Assembly (NCBI GenBank): GCA_947496215.1
Contig: CANMCF010000013.1
Location: 1 to 64,000, forward strand
Direction of reading: 5' to 3'
Origin: an uncultured Bizionia sp.
GTDB lineage: Bacteria > Bacteroidota > Bacteroidia > Flavobacteriales > Flavobacteriaceae
Length of the DNA: 64,000 bases
The translations under genes were made by a program, and so were the position numbers. The notes beneath the pieces were generated by a model that saw only the letters and a program-made list of their open reading frames with translations, ran no database searches and was not told the DNA's origin. Shown here piece after piece: positions 33,776 to 43,599 of this stretch (positions are counted from its first letter, which is position 1; the number at the start of each line of letters is the position of its first letter).

Positions 33776-35134
33776 TTATAGTTGTTTTTTTAAGGTTTTC
33801 AACTTTGCTTTTTTGGGTTCATATATAAAATGCAATAGACACAGACCATATATGAATGATGGAGCTGCTATCCTCATAGAAGAATGGTTAATTGTAAAGA
33901 ACCAAAAAATATAGCATGAAAAGAAAAAGATATTTGATCTATTTTTCAATCTCAACGCCAATGGCAACATCAACAATATTAAAAATGCAAAGAAACCAAA
34001 CATCCCATGTTCAGACAATATACGACTCATTTCATTATGAGAGGCAGCAACTATTCCTTGCTCGTCTTCCCTCAATTCCTTTATCTTACCTACTCCCACA
34101 CCAAATATCGGGTTTTTCAAAAACTCCTCAAGTTCAAAGGATATCAATACATTTCTACCTGTGGACAAATCTTCTTTTACTCGTCCTGCCGCATCTTGAT
34201 TTGCATAGCGTTTGTCTATGAAACCATCTGTTTGTACAGAAGTAAAGAACCAAATCAAAAAGGAAACACCAAAAAACACCAAAACCAGCTTTAGGATTCT
34301 TGCCTTATTTTTAATGGAAGATTTCTTATAATAACTAAATAAGAAGGCCAAGATAATAACGACTCCTGTAATAATCCCTCCACGGCTAAATGTTACAATC
34401 CCACGATAACTTATCAATGTCAGCAAAACCAGATTCAATACCTTTAAAAAAAGCGTAGGAGACTTTAAAAAAAAGCGCGTTGCAAATACAAACATCCCAA
34501 AACCTAGAACGGTTGCTACCTGATTGGGGCCAAATCCCCCTGAGGTGGCATAATTGGAATAGGTTCCCGTTACAACATCCCTTATGTCTGGGTTATACAA
34601 AAACAAATACGTTGTCGTGGTCACCAAAGGCAATGCCAATGCCAATAGGATTTTATGGGCATCTTCATACTTCACCTTCAACTTATAGCAAAAGAGTGCC
34701 ACTATTCCCAAACATATGGGGCCACTCAAATTAAAGGCAATGGCTGTACGTATCATCGTATTTTCCGTGATGTTGAAACCTGTTACAAATATCCCTGGAA
34801 TCAATAAAAAGATATACAATATGTATGGCAGAGCCTGTTTATTGAGCCTGATGGTAAAAAAACCTATCAGGCAGAATACAATCACAAAATACTTGGAAGC
34901 TTCATATAACAAGCTTCCTCCTGTCATCCTAATGAAAACCTCAGCTCCAACCACGTAACCACAAGCCCTGAGGATTAGAATGGACCTATTGGACAGTTTC
35001 GATTGAAATATCTTAAATGTAAAATAGACAAAAATACCCAATAGGTAAATCTGTGACAATGCCGGTATGACGAATATCAAAACTCCAATTAAAATATGCA
35101 GCGCAATCGATTGTATGTAATTGAATGTTTTCAA
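33776..35134 (-). CDS. O-antigen ligase/polymerase-like membrane protein
   Basis: A 452-residue protein with about eleven membrane helices and a large periplasmic loop (about residues 310-370). The Wzy_C-type signature is visible: RGGIITGVVI after FSRGG, GVGVGKIKELREDEQGIV, and AASHNEMSRILSEHGMFGF with the conserved His. Proteins of this family either ligate polysaccharide to lipid A core or polymerise repeat units. Sequence alone does not decide between Wzy and WaaL. It overlaps the upstream GT4 gene by four bases (ATGA). Confidence 0.85.
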   Translation of the reverse strand: MKTFNYIQSIALHILIGVLIFVIPALSQIYLLGIFVYFTFKIFQSKLSNRSILILRACGYVVGAEVFIRMTGGSLLYEASKYFVIVFCLIGFFTIRLNKQALPYILYIFLLIPGIFVTGFNITENTMIRTAIAFNLSGPICLGIVALFCYKLKVKYEDAHKILLALALPLVTTTTYLFLYNPDIRDVVTGTYSNYATSGGFGPNQVATVLGFGMFVFATRFFLKSPTLFLKVLNLVLLTLISYRGIVTFSRGGIITGVVIILAFLFSYYKKSSIKNKARILKLVLVFFGVSFLIWFFTSVQTDGFIDKRYANQDAAGRVKEDLSTGRNVLISFELEEFLKNPIFGVGVGKIKELREDEQGIVAASHNEMSRILSEHGMFGFFAFLILLMLPLALRLKNRSNIFFFSCYIFWFFTINHSSMRIAAPSFIYGLCLLHFIYEPKKAKLKTLKKQL

Positions 35135-36225
35135 CCTTGTTGTATGCTTGCTTTGTAAATTTTCAAAATCGTTTGTATTTGTGCCTTCTCAGAATAATGT
35201 TCTTCTATATGTTCTCTATAACGCAAAGCATGTTCTTTACGCAAATCTTCATCTTCAATATAAGTCAACAAGGCTTTGGTAAGTTCTTTTGGTGTTTCGG
35301 CATCAACCAGCAAACCATTATGCCCTTCCTTTACAACCGTGGCACATTCACCTACTTTTGTTACTATTACCGATAATTCGGACAAACCATACTCCAACAA
35401 TGCAATAGGCAATCCTTCGGACTTTGAAGATAGCAAACCTATGCTACATTGTCTCAACACATGCGTTGTATCCGGCAAGCTACCATATAAAAATATGTTT
35501 TCATTTAAATTGAACTCAACTATCTTGTCCTTTACGTCTTTCGAGTAATCGTCATTAAAATCCTTTCCTACACAATGCAACGTCCAATCTGAGTGTTGTT
35601 TTACAATGTCACCAAACGCCTCTATCAAAGTAAAATGATCTTTTTGGGGTCTTAGGTTTGCTAGGCAAATAATACGTTTGTTGTTTTCTCCTTTTAAGGT
35701 GTTTATCCCTTTGTTCTCATTTTTGACTGCAAAATTGGGCAAATACATTACAGCCTTGATCTTTAATTTTAATTTGGCCCAAGATTCCAATGGCTTATTC
35801 ACACTTAGTATATATGAAAAATATTTTGAACACAACTTCAACATCTTGAACTTTCGCTGTTCAAGAAACTCACTGTTTCCATAATGATCGTGCCATATCA
35901 CCTTTACATTCCCTTTGAATACCTTAATAATCGTAGCTATAAAAAAAGAAGAGGAATGTGCATGAATGACATTGATCTTTTCTTTTTCAACCCAGTCTCC
36001 CAACTTTCTAACAGCCTTGAGATCCATAGTCCTTTGTTTGTTCAAAAACAAATAGCTTACTTCCTTGGAAATGCTCTCTTTCAACAAACCCTCTTCACGA
36101 GTTGCACAAAGATATGATCGTTCTATTTGAGATGACAATGCATTTGCCATGTTGACGGCAACGCGTTCTGCTCCTCCTGCATGCAATGAATCTATTAATT
36201 GTAAAACTCTCACCTCTTTGATCAT
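35131..36225 (-). CDS. GT4 glycosyltransferase
   Basis: A 364-residue GT4 transferase. It begins with VLQLIDSLHAGGAERVAVNM, the classic GAERV nucleotide-binding loop. The C-terminal half has IICLANLRPQKDHFTLIEAF and CSIGLLSSKSEGLPIALLEYGLSE, with the first Glu of the donor-binding pair. The donor is unknown. Stop and start codons overlap those of its neighbours on both sides (four bases downstream, one base upstream), showing tight coupling within the locus. Confidence 0.88.
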   Translation of the reverse strand: MIKEVRVLQLIDSLHAGGAERVAVNMANALSSQIERSYLCATREEGLLKESISKEVSYLFLNKQRTMDLKAVRKLGDWVEKEKINVIHAHSSSFFIATIIKVFKGNVKVIWHDHYGNSEFLEQRKFKMLKLCSKYFSYILSVNKPLESWAKLKLKIKAVMYLPNFAVKNENKGINTLKGENNKRIICLANLRPQKDHFTLIEAFGDIVKQHSDWTLHCVGKDFNDDYSKDVKDKIVEFNLNENIFLYGSLPDTTHVLRQCSIGLLSSKSEGLPIALLEYGLSELSVIVTKVGECATVVKEGHNGLLVDAETPKELTKALLTYIEDEDLRKEHALRYREHIEEHYSEKAQIQTILKIYKASIQQG

Positions 36226-37337
36226 TAACTTTTAACTAATCTGGCAATCTCACTTTCAAACAAATCTAATGTATAATGTTGAGACCACTTTGCTCCTTCC
36301 ATAGCCTTTAATTGCAAAGTTTTCACATTTTTCAGTTCTGAAGCTACATTGAACGTTACTGCTTCAAGTTCTGGTTCAATCAAAATACCGCGCTCTCCAT
36401 ATCCCAACATATAGGGCACACAGGATATCTTGGTAGCTATTGGAATGGTTCCGAAGAACATTGCCTCCGCCACTACTTTTGGCCAACCTTCTGACTTTGA
36501 TGGCAATATTAAAAAATGTGCAGATTTCAATGCTGTCTTCACGACTTCCTTTTCTTGATTACCGTGCAAGGTTATGTATTTCTCCAAATTATTCTTATCT
36601 ATGTAATCTTGCAGTTCTGTTTTCAATACACCATCTCCAAAAAGATCCAAATGTAGTTTTTGTCCTTGTTTGATCAACTCTTCCACTATCTCAATACTCA
36701 ACATAGGCCTTTTCCCTTTTACCAAGCTTCCTATGAAAACAAATTTCAACTCTCCCGTGTAATCACGTTTCATAGGTTCTTCTATTTCATAATCATTGAA
36801 TGTCGCCGTAAAAAAAGATTTTATGTTCTTTGTTTGATTCTTCCAATCTCCATAGACCAGCACTTGCATATTCTTTGTTAGCGTAGTGTTGCTCAACAGT
36901 TTCTTTTGTAATCGATAACTCTTTGGTTGCTTTGCCTCTGGGTCCCAATTGCCCGCATACTTTGCAGTCTTCTTCTTCTTTGGAAACAATATTTGTACAA
37001 AACAACCTATAAGTCCAATATTCCCTGGACAACGCAAATGAATGTGATCTGCCTTGTACATCTCCACCATCAATCTAATTACAATTAATGGCAACAATAA
37101 ACAACTTCTAACAACATTGTAAAAGTTAGCAAATTCCAATGAAGGGATTGAAACAACCTTTGGTTGCTTTTTAAAACTGGAAAGCAACAACTCTTGATCA
37201 TAGTTAGTAGGGGAGACAATAATCGGATCATCTGCATATTTGAACCAAATGTCCATCTCATTTACATAAGGTGCATAGGCAAACTGTTGGTCTTTTCTTT
37301 CTAATGTCGGTGCATTTGTTATAACTAAAAAGCGCAT
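36225..37337 (-). CDS. GT4-like glycosyltransferase
   Basis: A 370-residue GT-B protein. The N-terminal half is divergent (MRFLVITNAPTLERKDQQFA, DHIHLRCPGNIGLIGCFVQ). The C-terminal half is clearly GT4: KFVFIGSLVKGKRPMLSIEI, LDLFGDGVLKTELQDYI, and LILPSKSEGWPKVVAEAMFFGT. No donor can be assigned. It overlaps the acetyltransferase gene and the next GT4 gene by one base each. Confidence 0.85.
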   Translation of the reverse strand: MRFLVITNAPTLERKDQQFAYAPYVNEMDIWFKYADDPIIVSPTNYDQELLLSSFKKQPKVVSIPSLEFANFYNVVRSCLLLPLIVIRLMVEMYKADHIHLRCPGNIGLIGCFVQILFPKKKKTAKYAGNWDPEAKQPKSYRLQKKLLSNTTLTKNMQVLVYGDWKNQTKNIKSFFTATFNDYEIEEPMKRDYTGELKFVFIGSLVKGKRPMLSIEIVEELIKQGQKLHLDLFGDGVLKTELQDYIDKNNLEKYITLHGNQEKEVVKTALKSAHFLILPSKSEGWPKVVAEAMFFGTIPIATKISCVPYMLGYGERGILIEPELEAVTFNVASELKNVKTLQLKAMEGAKWSQHYTLDLFESEIARLVKS

Positions 37338-37888
37338 TAAATGTAGTCTTTAGACGTATTACTATTAATCACTGTTGCTGGTACTCCCAATACCGTCTTA
37401 TTTTTTTCCACAGATTTCACTACCAAAGAATTTGCCCCAATCACACAATTGTCCCCTATGGTTATCTTACCTGCTATTACTGCATTTACTCCCATATAGA
37501 CATTATCTCCTATCGTTGGCACTCCTCTCTTTTCCCCTCTGCCACTAACGCCAATGGTTACTCCCTGCGAGATATTGCAATTAATTCCAATTACAGAAGA
37601 CGCATTGATGATGACACCTCCAAAATGACCTATGTAAAACCCTGAACCGATTTGTGCTGCATAGGGTATTGATATCCCTGTGACGACCTCTATCCACTTT
37701 TGCCAAACAACGGCAAGGACAAGCAATAGCCTTTTAATGATTCTTGGAAATTTGCTTCGATAGATCCCATTGGAAATCCTATAAACACATAATGCCCATA
37801 GCCCTTGATTTGTCAAAATCAACATAATCGTAGGTTTGTTTCCACTATACCTTTTATATTTCTTTATATCTATGAGAAATGCATTCAT
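37337..37888 (-). CDS. Serine O-acetyltransferase-like hexapeptide transferase
   Basis: A 183-residue left-handed beta-helix acetyltransferase of the CysE/EpsB-like type. A helical N-terminal segment (about 15-75) precedes hexapeptide repeats (GSGFYIGHFGGVIINASSVIGINCNIS, TIGDNVYMGVNAVIAGKITI, VIGANSLVVKSV) and the terminal VLGVPATVI. The His in IGHFGG fits the catalytic position of serine acetyltransferases. In polysaccharide loci such enzymes usually acetylate a sugar hydroxyl rather than serine. It sits between two transferase genes. Confidence 0.83.
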   Translation of the reverse strand: MNAFLIDIKKYKRYSGNKPTIMLILTNQGLWALCVYRISNGIYRSKFPRIIKRLLLVLAVVWQKWIEVVTGISIPYAAQIGSGFYIGHFGGVIINASSVIGINCNISQGVTIGVSGRGEKRGVPTIGDNVYMGVNAVIAGKITIGDNCVIGANSLVVKSVEKNKTVLGVPATVINSNTSKDYI

Positions 37889-37917
37889 TTAATCTATTGT
37901 CTCCTTGAATCTATAAT

Positions 37918-38919
37918 TTATCTTTCAACATTTGGTTTATTCACCAGTAAAGATAACCATCCTACGACTCTACCCAAACTTTCAGTAAACGCTTCTTTCT
38001 TCAAACTGGAAGTCAACACATTGGAAAATCGAATGGATGTAAGCAAAAATGCTGTAGCATTCCATTTCAACCTTGCTTTCATGTTTGGTTTTGGATATCT
38101 TACTCGCCAAACATACCAACCGTTTCTTATTACCATTTTCCCATATTTATATTGGTTTGGCCTTCCTGATGCGTCGTGATAATGTGCCAATTGTGCATTT
38201 GTATTGATGTAAATGGCTCCTTGTTTTGCCACTCGCATTGAAAAATCGGCATCTTCATATAACCCATACCCCTCAAAATATGTAGAAAACGACAAGGCAT
38301 CAAAAACTTCCTTTTTAAAAGAGGATACGCCTCCCATTAATTGTTCGACTTTATAGGTTTTCCCCGATGGGGGAATGAAACCAATGGATCTCCCATGCGA
38401 AAATGTTGGTAGAAAACCTGGCTCTGTATCTGGCAACAGACCAAATTTTCGTCTCATTCTAAACCTTGAAGGCTCATTGCGCATCCATCCATCATAATAA
38501 AAGCAGCTTTTCTTTTTGATCCTCGTAGCTGCTTTCCACTCCACTTCATTGGTTATGTAACCTCCTACAGCCAAAGCATCGCTATGAACATTATACGTTT
38601 CGAGCAATTCTTCGAAATAAGTTGGTGTCAATATGATGTCGTCATCCAAAAAGCAAACTATCTCAGATGTTTTAGCAACCAAATTAATCCCATAGTTACG
38701 TTGTCTTGTCAAACCTCTGTTTGCCTCATCTACCTTATGATATTTCAAATTCTCAAAAAAATCACCTTTTAAGGCCTCCTCAGTTTCAGAATTGGTGGAA
38801 CCATCAATGATTAAAACCTCATCTGGGCACAACGTTTGCTTGCTTACCGATTTAAGCAAATCCAAAAGCGGTTTTGGTCGCATATAAGTACAGACAATAA
38901 GTGTAAACGCTTTAGTCAT
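37918..38919 (-). CDS. GT2 glycosyltransferase
   Basis: A 333-residue GT-A transferase of family GT2. Motifs are TLIVCTYMRPKPLLDLLKSV at the start, the metal-binding DDD in IVCFLDDDIILTPTYF, and a Gly-Tyr-Glu-Asp pattern GYGLYEDADFSMRVAKQG as catalytic-base region. The C-terminal part is basic and may contact membrane (KMVIRNGWYVWRVRYPKPNM). The sugar transferred is unknown. It overlaps the exostosin-family gene by eight bases. Confidence 0.88.
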   Translation of the reverse strand: MTKAFTLIVCTYMRPKPLLDLLKSVSKQTLCPDEVLIIDGSTNSETEEALKGDFFENLKYHKVDEANRGLTRQRNYGINLVAKTSEIVCFLDDDIILTPTYFEELLETYNVHSDALAVGGYITNEVEWKAATRIKKKSCFYYDGWMRNEPSRFRMRRKFGLLPDTEPGFLPTFSHGRSIGFIPPSGKTYKVEQLMGGVSSFKKEVFDALSFSTYFEGYGLYEDADFSMRVAKQGAIYINTNAQLAHYHDASGRPNQYKYGKMVIRNGWYVWRVRYPKPNMKARLKWNATAFLLTSIRFSNVLTSSLKKEAFTESLGRVVGWLSLLVNKPNVER

Positions 38920-39952
38920 TTTTACTGTTTTGCTCTATAAATGTATTGTATATACCTATAAAGAAGGCATGACGAACCAAATGGCTTTCCCAAAGTTTCC
39001 TATTGTCATTTTGAAGCGCTTCAAACTCAGCTTCTGTCTTTGAGTTGTGGAATTCCAATATCTGGGCTTCCAAAGACTCTTTTTTGGATTCTTCTATGAT
39101 CACGCAATGTTTCTCCCAGTTTATCGTATTTGGCAATGGCAATCTACAATCTGTATTTAGCAAGATAGGAATACGCCCTACTGCCAAGGTCTCGTAGAAT
39201 CGTACTGAGAAATTACCAACTCCCCTACTACAAAACGTATAGGCATTGTTGAATATGTTCTCATAAAACTCTTGAGTCGTTTTTTGCTTGTCTGTTTCCG
39301 TTTGTACTCCAGCCCTGTAACTCTCCCTTAAAACAAAACTTGTATTTAATTGTTCACTCAGATTCAGTTTTCCTAAATACTTCGCCCGTTTAATACTGGA
39401 TGGGTAGAATGGTTGTGCATCTGCCACAAGTTTGTTCAATTTCCTTTTTACTAAAGTCTTCAAATGATTTGAAAACTCTTTTATGTATTTGAACATCCCT
39501 GATTGTGCATGCCCAACAAATCCTATGCTTGGCTTGTTTTCTTTTACCAAGCTAGAAAACCCTTCAGGTAATTGAGTTTTGTATGGATCATTTACAAACG
39601 ACGGCATTATGTAGGTCGAGTCACTTAATTGACTATTGAATCCTCCTAACCTGAATGTGATGCTATTTTTGATGTAATTGGTGAATCCATAATCTCCCGC
39701 AGAATAAATCCAAATTGTTTTCCCGTGGTGCTTTGCGTCATTCTGAAGTGTTAGGAACTCTTTTCTATGTTTTAAAAATGAAGCATAGTCTATTGGAAAC
39801 ACAACGACATCGCATTCCGATACATCATCTACCAATAGATAATATTCCATTAGTGTTTCATTTTTCAAGAAATGCATGTCAAACAACAACGGAAATACCT
39901 TCTTACGATGCTCCTCTGTTAAAAAAGTTCTATTTGTATGGAGTTTAATCAT
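38912..39952 (-). CDS. Exostosin-family (GT47-like) glycosyltransferase
   Basis: A 346-residue protein with the exostosin-like signature FCSRGVGNFSVRFYETLAVGRIPILLNT, in which the Glu binds the donor nucleotide sugar in GT-B folds. The N-terminal part (CDVVVFPIDYASFL, TIWIYSAGDYGFTNYI) agrees with bacterial exostosin proteins. Eukaryotic members move GlcA or GlcNAc; the donor here is unknown. Coupled by one base overlap to the FkbM gene upstream. Confidence 0.82.
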   Translation of the reverse strand: MIKLHTNRTFLTEEHRKKVFPLLFDMHFLKNETLMEYYLLVDDVSECDVVVFPIDYASFLKHRKEFLTLQNDAKHHGKTIWIYSAGDYGFTNYIKNSITFRLGGFNSQLSDSTYIMPSFVNDPYKTQLPEGFSSLVKENKPSIGFVGHAQSGMFKYIKEFSNHLKTLVKRKLNKLVADAQPFYPSSIKRAKYLGKLNLSEQLNTSFVLRESYRAGVQTETDKQKTTQEFYENIFNNAYTFCSRGVGNFSVRFYETLAVGRIPILLNTDCRLPLPNTINWEKHCVIIEESKKESLEAQILEFHNSKTEAEFEALQNDNRKLWESHLVRHAFFIGIYNTFIEQNSKND

Positions 39953-40806
39953 TATTGCTCTTTTTCTTTTCTGATAAACAATGTATTAAACTTATCCTTA
40001 TTATAGCTTTTTATGACGTCCACTTGTTTTGCATCTGCTCTGTAACGTATAGGTACAAAATCATATTTTAAGATCAAGTTAAAGACATCATCATCTTGCA
40101 AACTAAATTTCTCGCCAGAATTGTTGAACTCCACAAGCAAATACTTCAATGATCGCTTTTCCAAAATATCGTTGGCTCCTTTGAGTACGTTATATTCATA
40201 ACCTTCCACATCTATTTTAATAAATGTGGGATTTTCATCTTTCAACAATTCGTTCAATGTCCTTACCTCTATTTTTATCGTGTCGTTACTTTCTTCAAGA
40301 GACACACTATTCATCACTGTTTTATTGGTCGTGAAGTTAAGTACTTCATTCTTATCTCCCACTCCATAGCTCAATATTGTCACCTTGTCTTTCAGGTTAT
40401 TCAATTTAATGTTCTTCTTCAATTTTTCAATGGTGCTTTCTATCGGTTCCATTGCTATTGTTTTTGCCTTGCATACACCACTTGCCAACATTGTATAGTG
40501 ACCCAAGTTGGCTCCCACATCAACAAAGAGGTCTTTCTCTTTTAAGTGATCCATTAAGAACATAGAATCCTCATAATCCATCAACTTGTAATAAATATTC
40601 CCTACTAAACCGGCATCTCCTTTTTCCGCATAGAATTTCAAGCCTTTTATCCATTTGAATACTTTAGGCCTTACAGCTATGGCTTGCGATAGGTTAAAGG
40701 ACAAATACCTAAACAATCCCTTTAATGGGTCAGTTTTTGTAAGCGGATGCCTTTTAATCTTGTCATACCTCAATAAAATCCTATTTATACCCTTACTTAG
40801 TTTCAT
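39952..40806 (-). CDS. FkbM-family methyltransferase
   Basis: A 284-residue S-adenosylmethionine-dependent methyltransferase. The SAM site is DLFVDVGANLGHYTMLASG, then IAMEPIESTIEKLKKNIKLN. The FkbM signature is PTFIKIDVEGYEYNVLKGAND. In polysaccharide loci FkbM enzymes O-methylate sugars, sometimes to cap the non-reducing end. With the Wzt extension also in this locus, end-capping is possible here, but that is inference. It precedes the exostosin gene with a one-base overlap. Confidence 0.88.
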   Translation of the reverse strand: MKLSKGINRILLRYDKIKRHPLTKTDPLKGLFRYLSFNLSQAIAVRPKVFKWIKGLKFYAEKGDAGLVGNIYYKLMDYEDSMFLMDHLKEKDLFVDVGANLGHYTMLASGVCKAKTIAMEPIESTIEKLKKNIKLNNLKDKVTILSYGVGDKNEVLNFTTNKTVMNSVSLEESNDTIKIEVRTLNELLKDENPTFIKIDVEGYEYNVLKGANDILEKRSLKYLLVEFNNSGEKFSLQDDDVFNLILKYDFVPIRYRADAKQVDVIKSYNKDKFNTLFIRKEKEQ

Positions 40807-40869
40807 CTTTTGTATTCATTGTTTTTTATCGACCATCTGTAACCCCCAAATAATCATCTCGTTGCACAT

Positions 40870-42438
40870 CTAACCTTTAGTCATGAATGTTTCATTTTTC
40901 AATTGTATTTTTTGTGCCCACATCATACTGCTATTCCATTGCTTGTTCATTTGTTTTACATATCTCCATGGATACTTTATGCCTTGGTTTTTATAGAATT
41001 TGACAAACAGGACATATTTATAACCATTGACTTGATATTTATTGAAGTGCTTTTTCGCAAACAACATAATCGTTGGAGATGGTTTTGGTTGTACAATTTC
41101 ATTCTCCCATTGTTTTTTCACCTTAGTCCTAAATCCTCCAATTGGAGCCTTCAAGTGTATTATCTTAATGTCTGGAATGAATAAGACATCTGTTCCTTGT
41201 TTTCGTATTTGCATTCCAAAATCGGAATCTTCTCCAAAACCAAATTCAAAAGCCATATCAAAATCAACCTCTTTAAAGAGTGAAGATTTCATAATACTTG
41301 TTCCCGATCCAAATATGTCCGTTTGTGTCGTCAGAAAATAAGATTGTTTTTCATTTGGTTGCAAGCAAAGCAAATTAAGTGCATTGTCCCCATATTTATC
41401 CAAAACTTCAAATGCCTTTTCTATCAGATCGCTTTCAAATCGAATATCATCATCTGCCAAAAAGCTCCATTCACTCTCAACCAACCCTATGGCTATGTTT
41501 CTAGCATTGCACGCTCCTGTTTGATGTGTAAAGTGATGCTTTATTTCAAAAGGCCAATTTTCATTGGTCAAATAATGCAATCCCGTTTTTGAATCTACTT
41601 CTGGGTTTTGTTCAACTATGATGACATTTTTTGGGAGCACGCTTTGATTGGACAAATCCTTTAAAACGTCATACAAGCATTCTTCTCTTCCCAAAGTTGG
41701 TATTATGACATCGATCTCTTTTTTTTGTATTTCCTTCCTTCTGGATCTCACATCTATCCTACTTAGATCTATTTCCTGTGGCAAAGCCCTCACAAACAAA
41801 CTTTTGAAGAAAGACAACAATGGCAACTTGTTTTCAAAAAGAATAAAGCATGCCAACAAATTCATAGTCCAAGCAAATTTATAATGCTGCTTCACAAATT
41901 TGAACAATTGGTATGTCGATGCCATCTTTTCTTTGAACATCTGCCCATTTGGGATTTTAAGCAATGCTGGTTCCGAATAACAGAGCAATCCTTTTGGCAT
42001 TGCTTGCTTTGCCAAACTTGTTAAAGCCAATTCCAAATTGGTTTCCTTGTGTTCACTTCCTTTAATTTCATTCAGTATTTCTGCATGCACGCCTCCAACA
42101 TCACTACTCATTAACCACGTAGGAAAACAAACCGTGCTGGGTACATTGGTGTAAGGTTTTTGCTCCACATAACCTATTCGCTTGGAGATTGCATATTTCC
42201 CACTTACCGAATAAGAAGCCATAATCAATCTATGATGAAAAACCGAATCAAGGCACTCAAAATCAACAGACTCCTCATAATCTCGGCATACCCAAATTAC
42301 AAGTTCCTCTGGGAATAGCTCTGCGACATCAAACAAGATGTTGGTCAATGATTTTTTACGATCATAATCGACCTTTTGGCTTGTATTCGAAGAATAAAGC
42401 TTAACCACCTTTTGATTGTCATGAACCAGTATTATCAT
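40870..42438 (-). CDS. Large GT2 glycosyltransferase with unassigned N-terminal domain
   Basis: A 522-residue protein. Residues about 1-235 form a region I do not recognise (starts MIILVHDNQKVVKLYSS; contains PELVIWVCRDYEES-like sequence and CFPTWLMSSDVGGVHAEIL). Residues about 240-500 are a GT2 domain: EIDVIIPTLGREECLYDVLKD, ACNARNIAIGLVESEWSFLADDDIRFESD with the DDD metal site, and FEFGFGEDSDFGMQIRKQG. The N-terminal part could be a second, divergent transferase domain. It overlaps the upstream GT4 gene by four bases. Confidence 0.82.
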   Translation of the reverse strand: MIILVHDNQKVVKLYSSNTSQKVDYDRKKSLTNILFDVAELFPEELVIWVCRDYEESVDFECLDSVFHHRLIMASYSVSGKYAISKRIGYVEQKPYTNVPSTVCFPTWLMSSDVGGVHAEILNEIKGSEHKETNLELALTSLAKQAMPKGLLCYSEPALLKIPNGQMFKEKMASTYQLFKFVKQHYKFAWTMNLLACFILFENKLPLLSFFKSLFVRALPQEIDLSRIDVRSRRKEIQKKEIDVIIPTLGREECLYDVLKDLSNQSVLPKNVIIVEQNPEVDSKTGLHYLTNENWPFEIKHHFTHQTGACNARNIAIGLVESEWSFLADDDIRFESDLIEKAFEVLDKYGDNALNLLCLQPNEKQSYFLTTQTDIFGSGTSIMKSSLFKEVDFDMAFEFGFGEDSDFGMQIRKQGTDVLFIPDIKIIHLKAPIGGFRTKVKKQWENEIVQPKPSPTIMLFAKKHFNKYQVNGYKYVLFVKFYKNQGIKYPWRYVKQMNKQWNSSMMWAQKIQLKNETFMTKG

Positions 42439-43580
42439 TTTATGATCGAATTGTAATAGGCTATGTTCTGTTCTGCATTGGTTTCTATGTTAAAAGTCGT
42501 TTCCACCTTTTCTCTTGCTGCCTTTCCTATTTCCGAACATGTCTTTTCATCTTTTAGAAGACTTAAGATACGCTCTGCATACAATCCTATTTCGGATGGG
42601 TGCACCAAATAACCATTCTCGCCATCATCTATAAGCTCTTGTGCCCAACCGATGCTTGTATTCACTACTGGTTTTTGCAAAGCCATGGATTCTATGGTAA
42701 CCATTCCCAAGGTTTCCGCAAAGGACGGAAAAGTACATATATGTGCATCTTTCATATATTTTTGAACTTCAGAATAGGGTACTTTACCTAGATAATTGGA
42801 TTGCTGTTTTGCCTTTTTGGAAAACAATTCTTCCATCAATGCATAGGTAGACTCCTTCCCTGTTCTAATGTCTGGAGCATCTCCTCCTATAAGAATCAAT
42901 TTTGTCTCTGGGTTTCCTTCTATTACCTTATTGAATATTTGCGCTAGTTCAAGCACCCCCTTTTTCCGGATTATGGTCCCTATGTACAGTATGGTATTTC
43001 TATTGTAGACTTCTGGGCTTTCGTTTACAAAATGTTCCAACTGCAAACCATAATGTATGGTTTTTATCTTGTTTTTATCGAGCCCGAATATTTTTTGTGT
43101 TTCCACTCCTGCATAAGTTGTCGGAGCAATGTAAGCTGTAGCCATTTTCAAGGCTTTCTTTTCGAAAATAAAATTCTTGAATTTTTGTCGACGTCCATCC
43201 AGTTTACAAAAATAGGCATCACTTCCGTGGAAACGTATAACCAATGGAACTGTAAAGCGCATCAATGCCGTTATTCCTGTCCAATCCGGTGCCTCCAAAA
43301 TATCTATGTTTTTTCCCTTTACTACGGCGTTCACATAATTTTGTATGAGCATGCGATAACGATACCAAGTAAAGTACTTGAATGACTTTGAAGCAATCAA
43401 ATGAATCTCGACGCCTTCATCCAAAAATACCGCATTTTCTTTTTGATGATAAACGAAAACGGTAACATCCACTTCTTTTTTAACCAAAGTCACAGCTAGG
43501 TTTTTTATGCTTGTCGCTATGCCTGCAGCGTAACTTACCTTTGGATGTGGATATTCGGGTGTTATTAATCCTATTTTCAT
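42435..43580 (-). CDS. GT4 glycosyltransferase
   Basis: A 381-residue GT4 transferase of normal length. Motifs are KIGLITPEYPHPKVSYAAGIA at the N-terminus, TILYIGTIIRKKGVLELAQIF at the domain border, KLILIGGDAPDIRTGKESTY, and HICTFPSFAETLGMVTIESM with both donor-binding glutamates. It is likely soluble or membrane-associated and acts at the cytoplasmic face. The donor is unknown. It lies 19 bases from the SGNH-like gene. Confidence 0.9.
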   Translation of the reverse strand: MKIGLITPEYPHPKVSYAAGIATSIKNLAVTLVKKEVDVTVFVYHQKENAVFLDEGVEIHLIASKSFKYFTWYRYRMLIQNYVNAVVKGKNIDILEAPDWTGITALMRFTVPLVIRFHGSDAYFCKLDGRRQKFKNFIFEKKALKMATAYIAPTTYAGVETQKIFGLDKNKIKTIHYGLQLEHFVNESPEVYNRNTILYIGTIIRKKGVLELAQIFNKVIEGNPETKLILIGGDAPDIRTGKESTYALMEELFSKKAKQQSNYLGKVPYSEVQKYMKDAHICTFPSFAETLGMVTIESMALQKPVVNTSIGWAQELIDDGENGYLVHPSEIGLYAERILSLLKDEKTCSEIGKAAREKVETTFNIETNAEQNIAYYNSIIK

Positions 43581-43599
43581 TTTTAAATCTTTAACTGCT

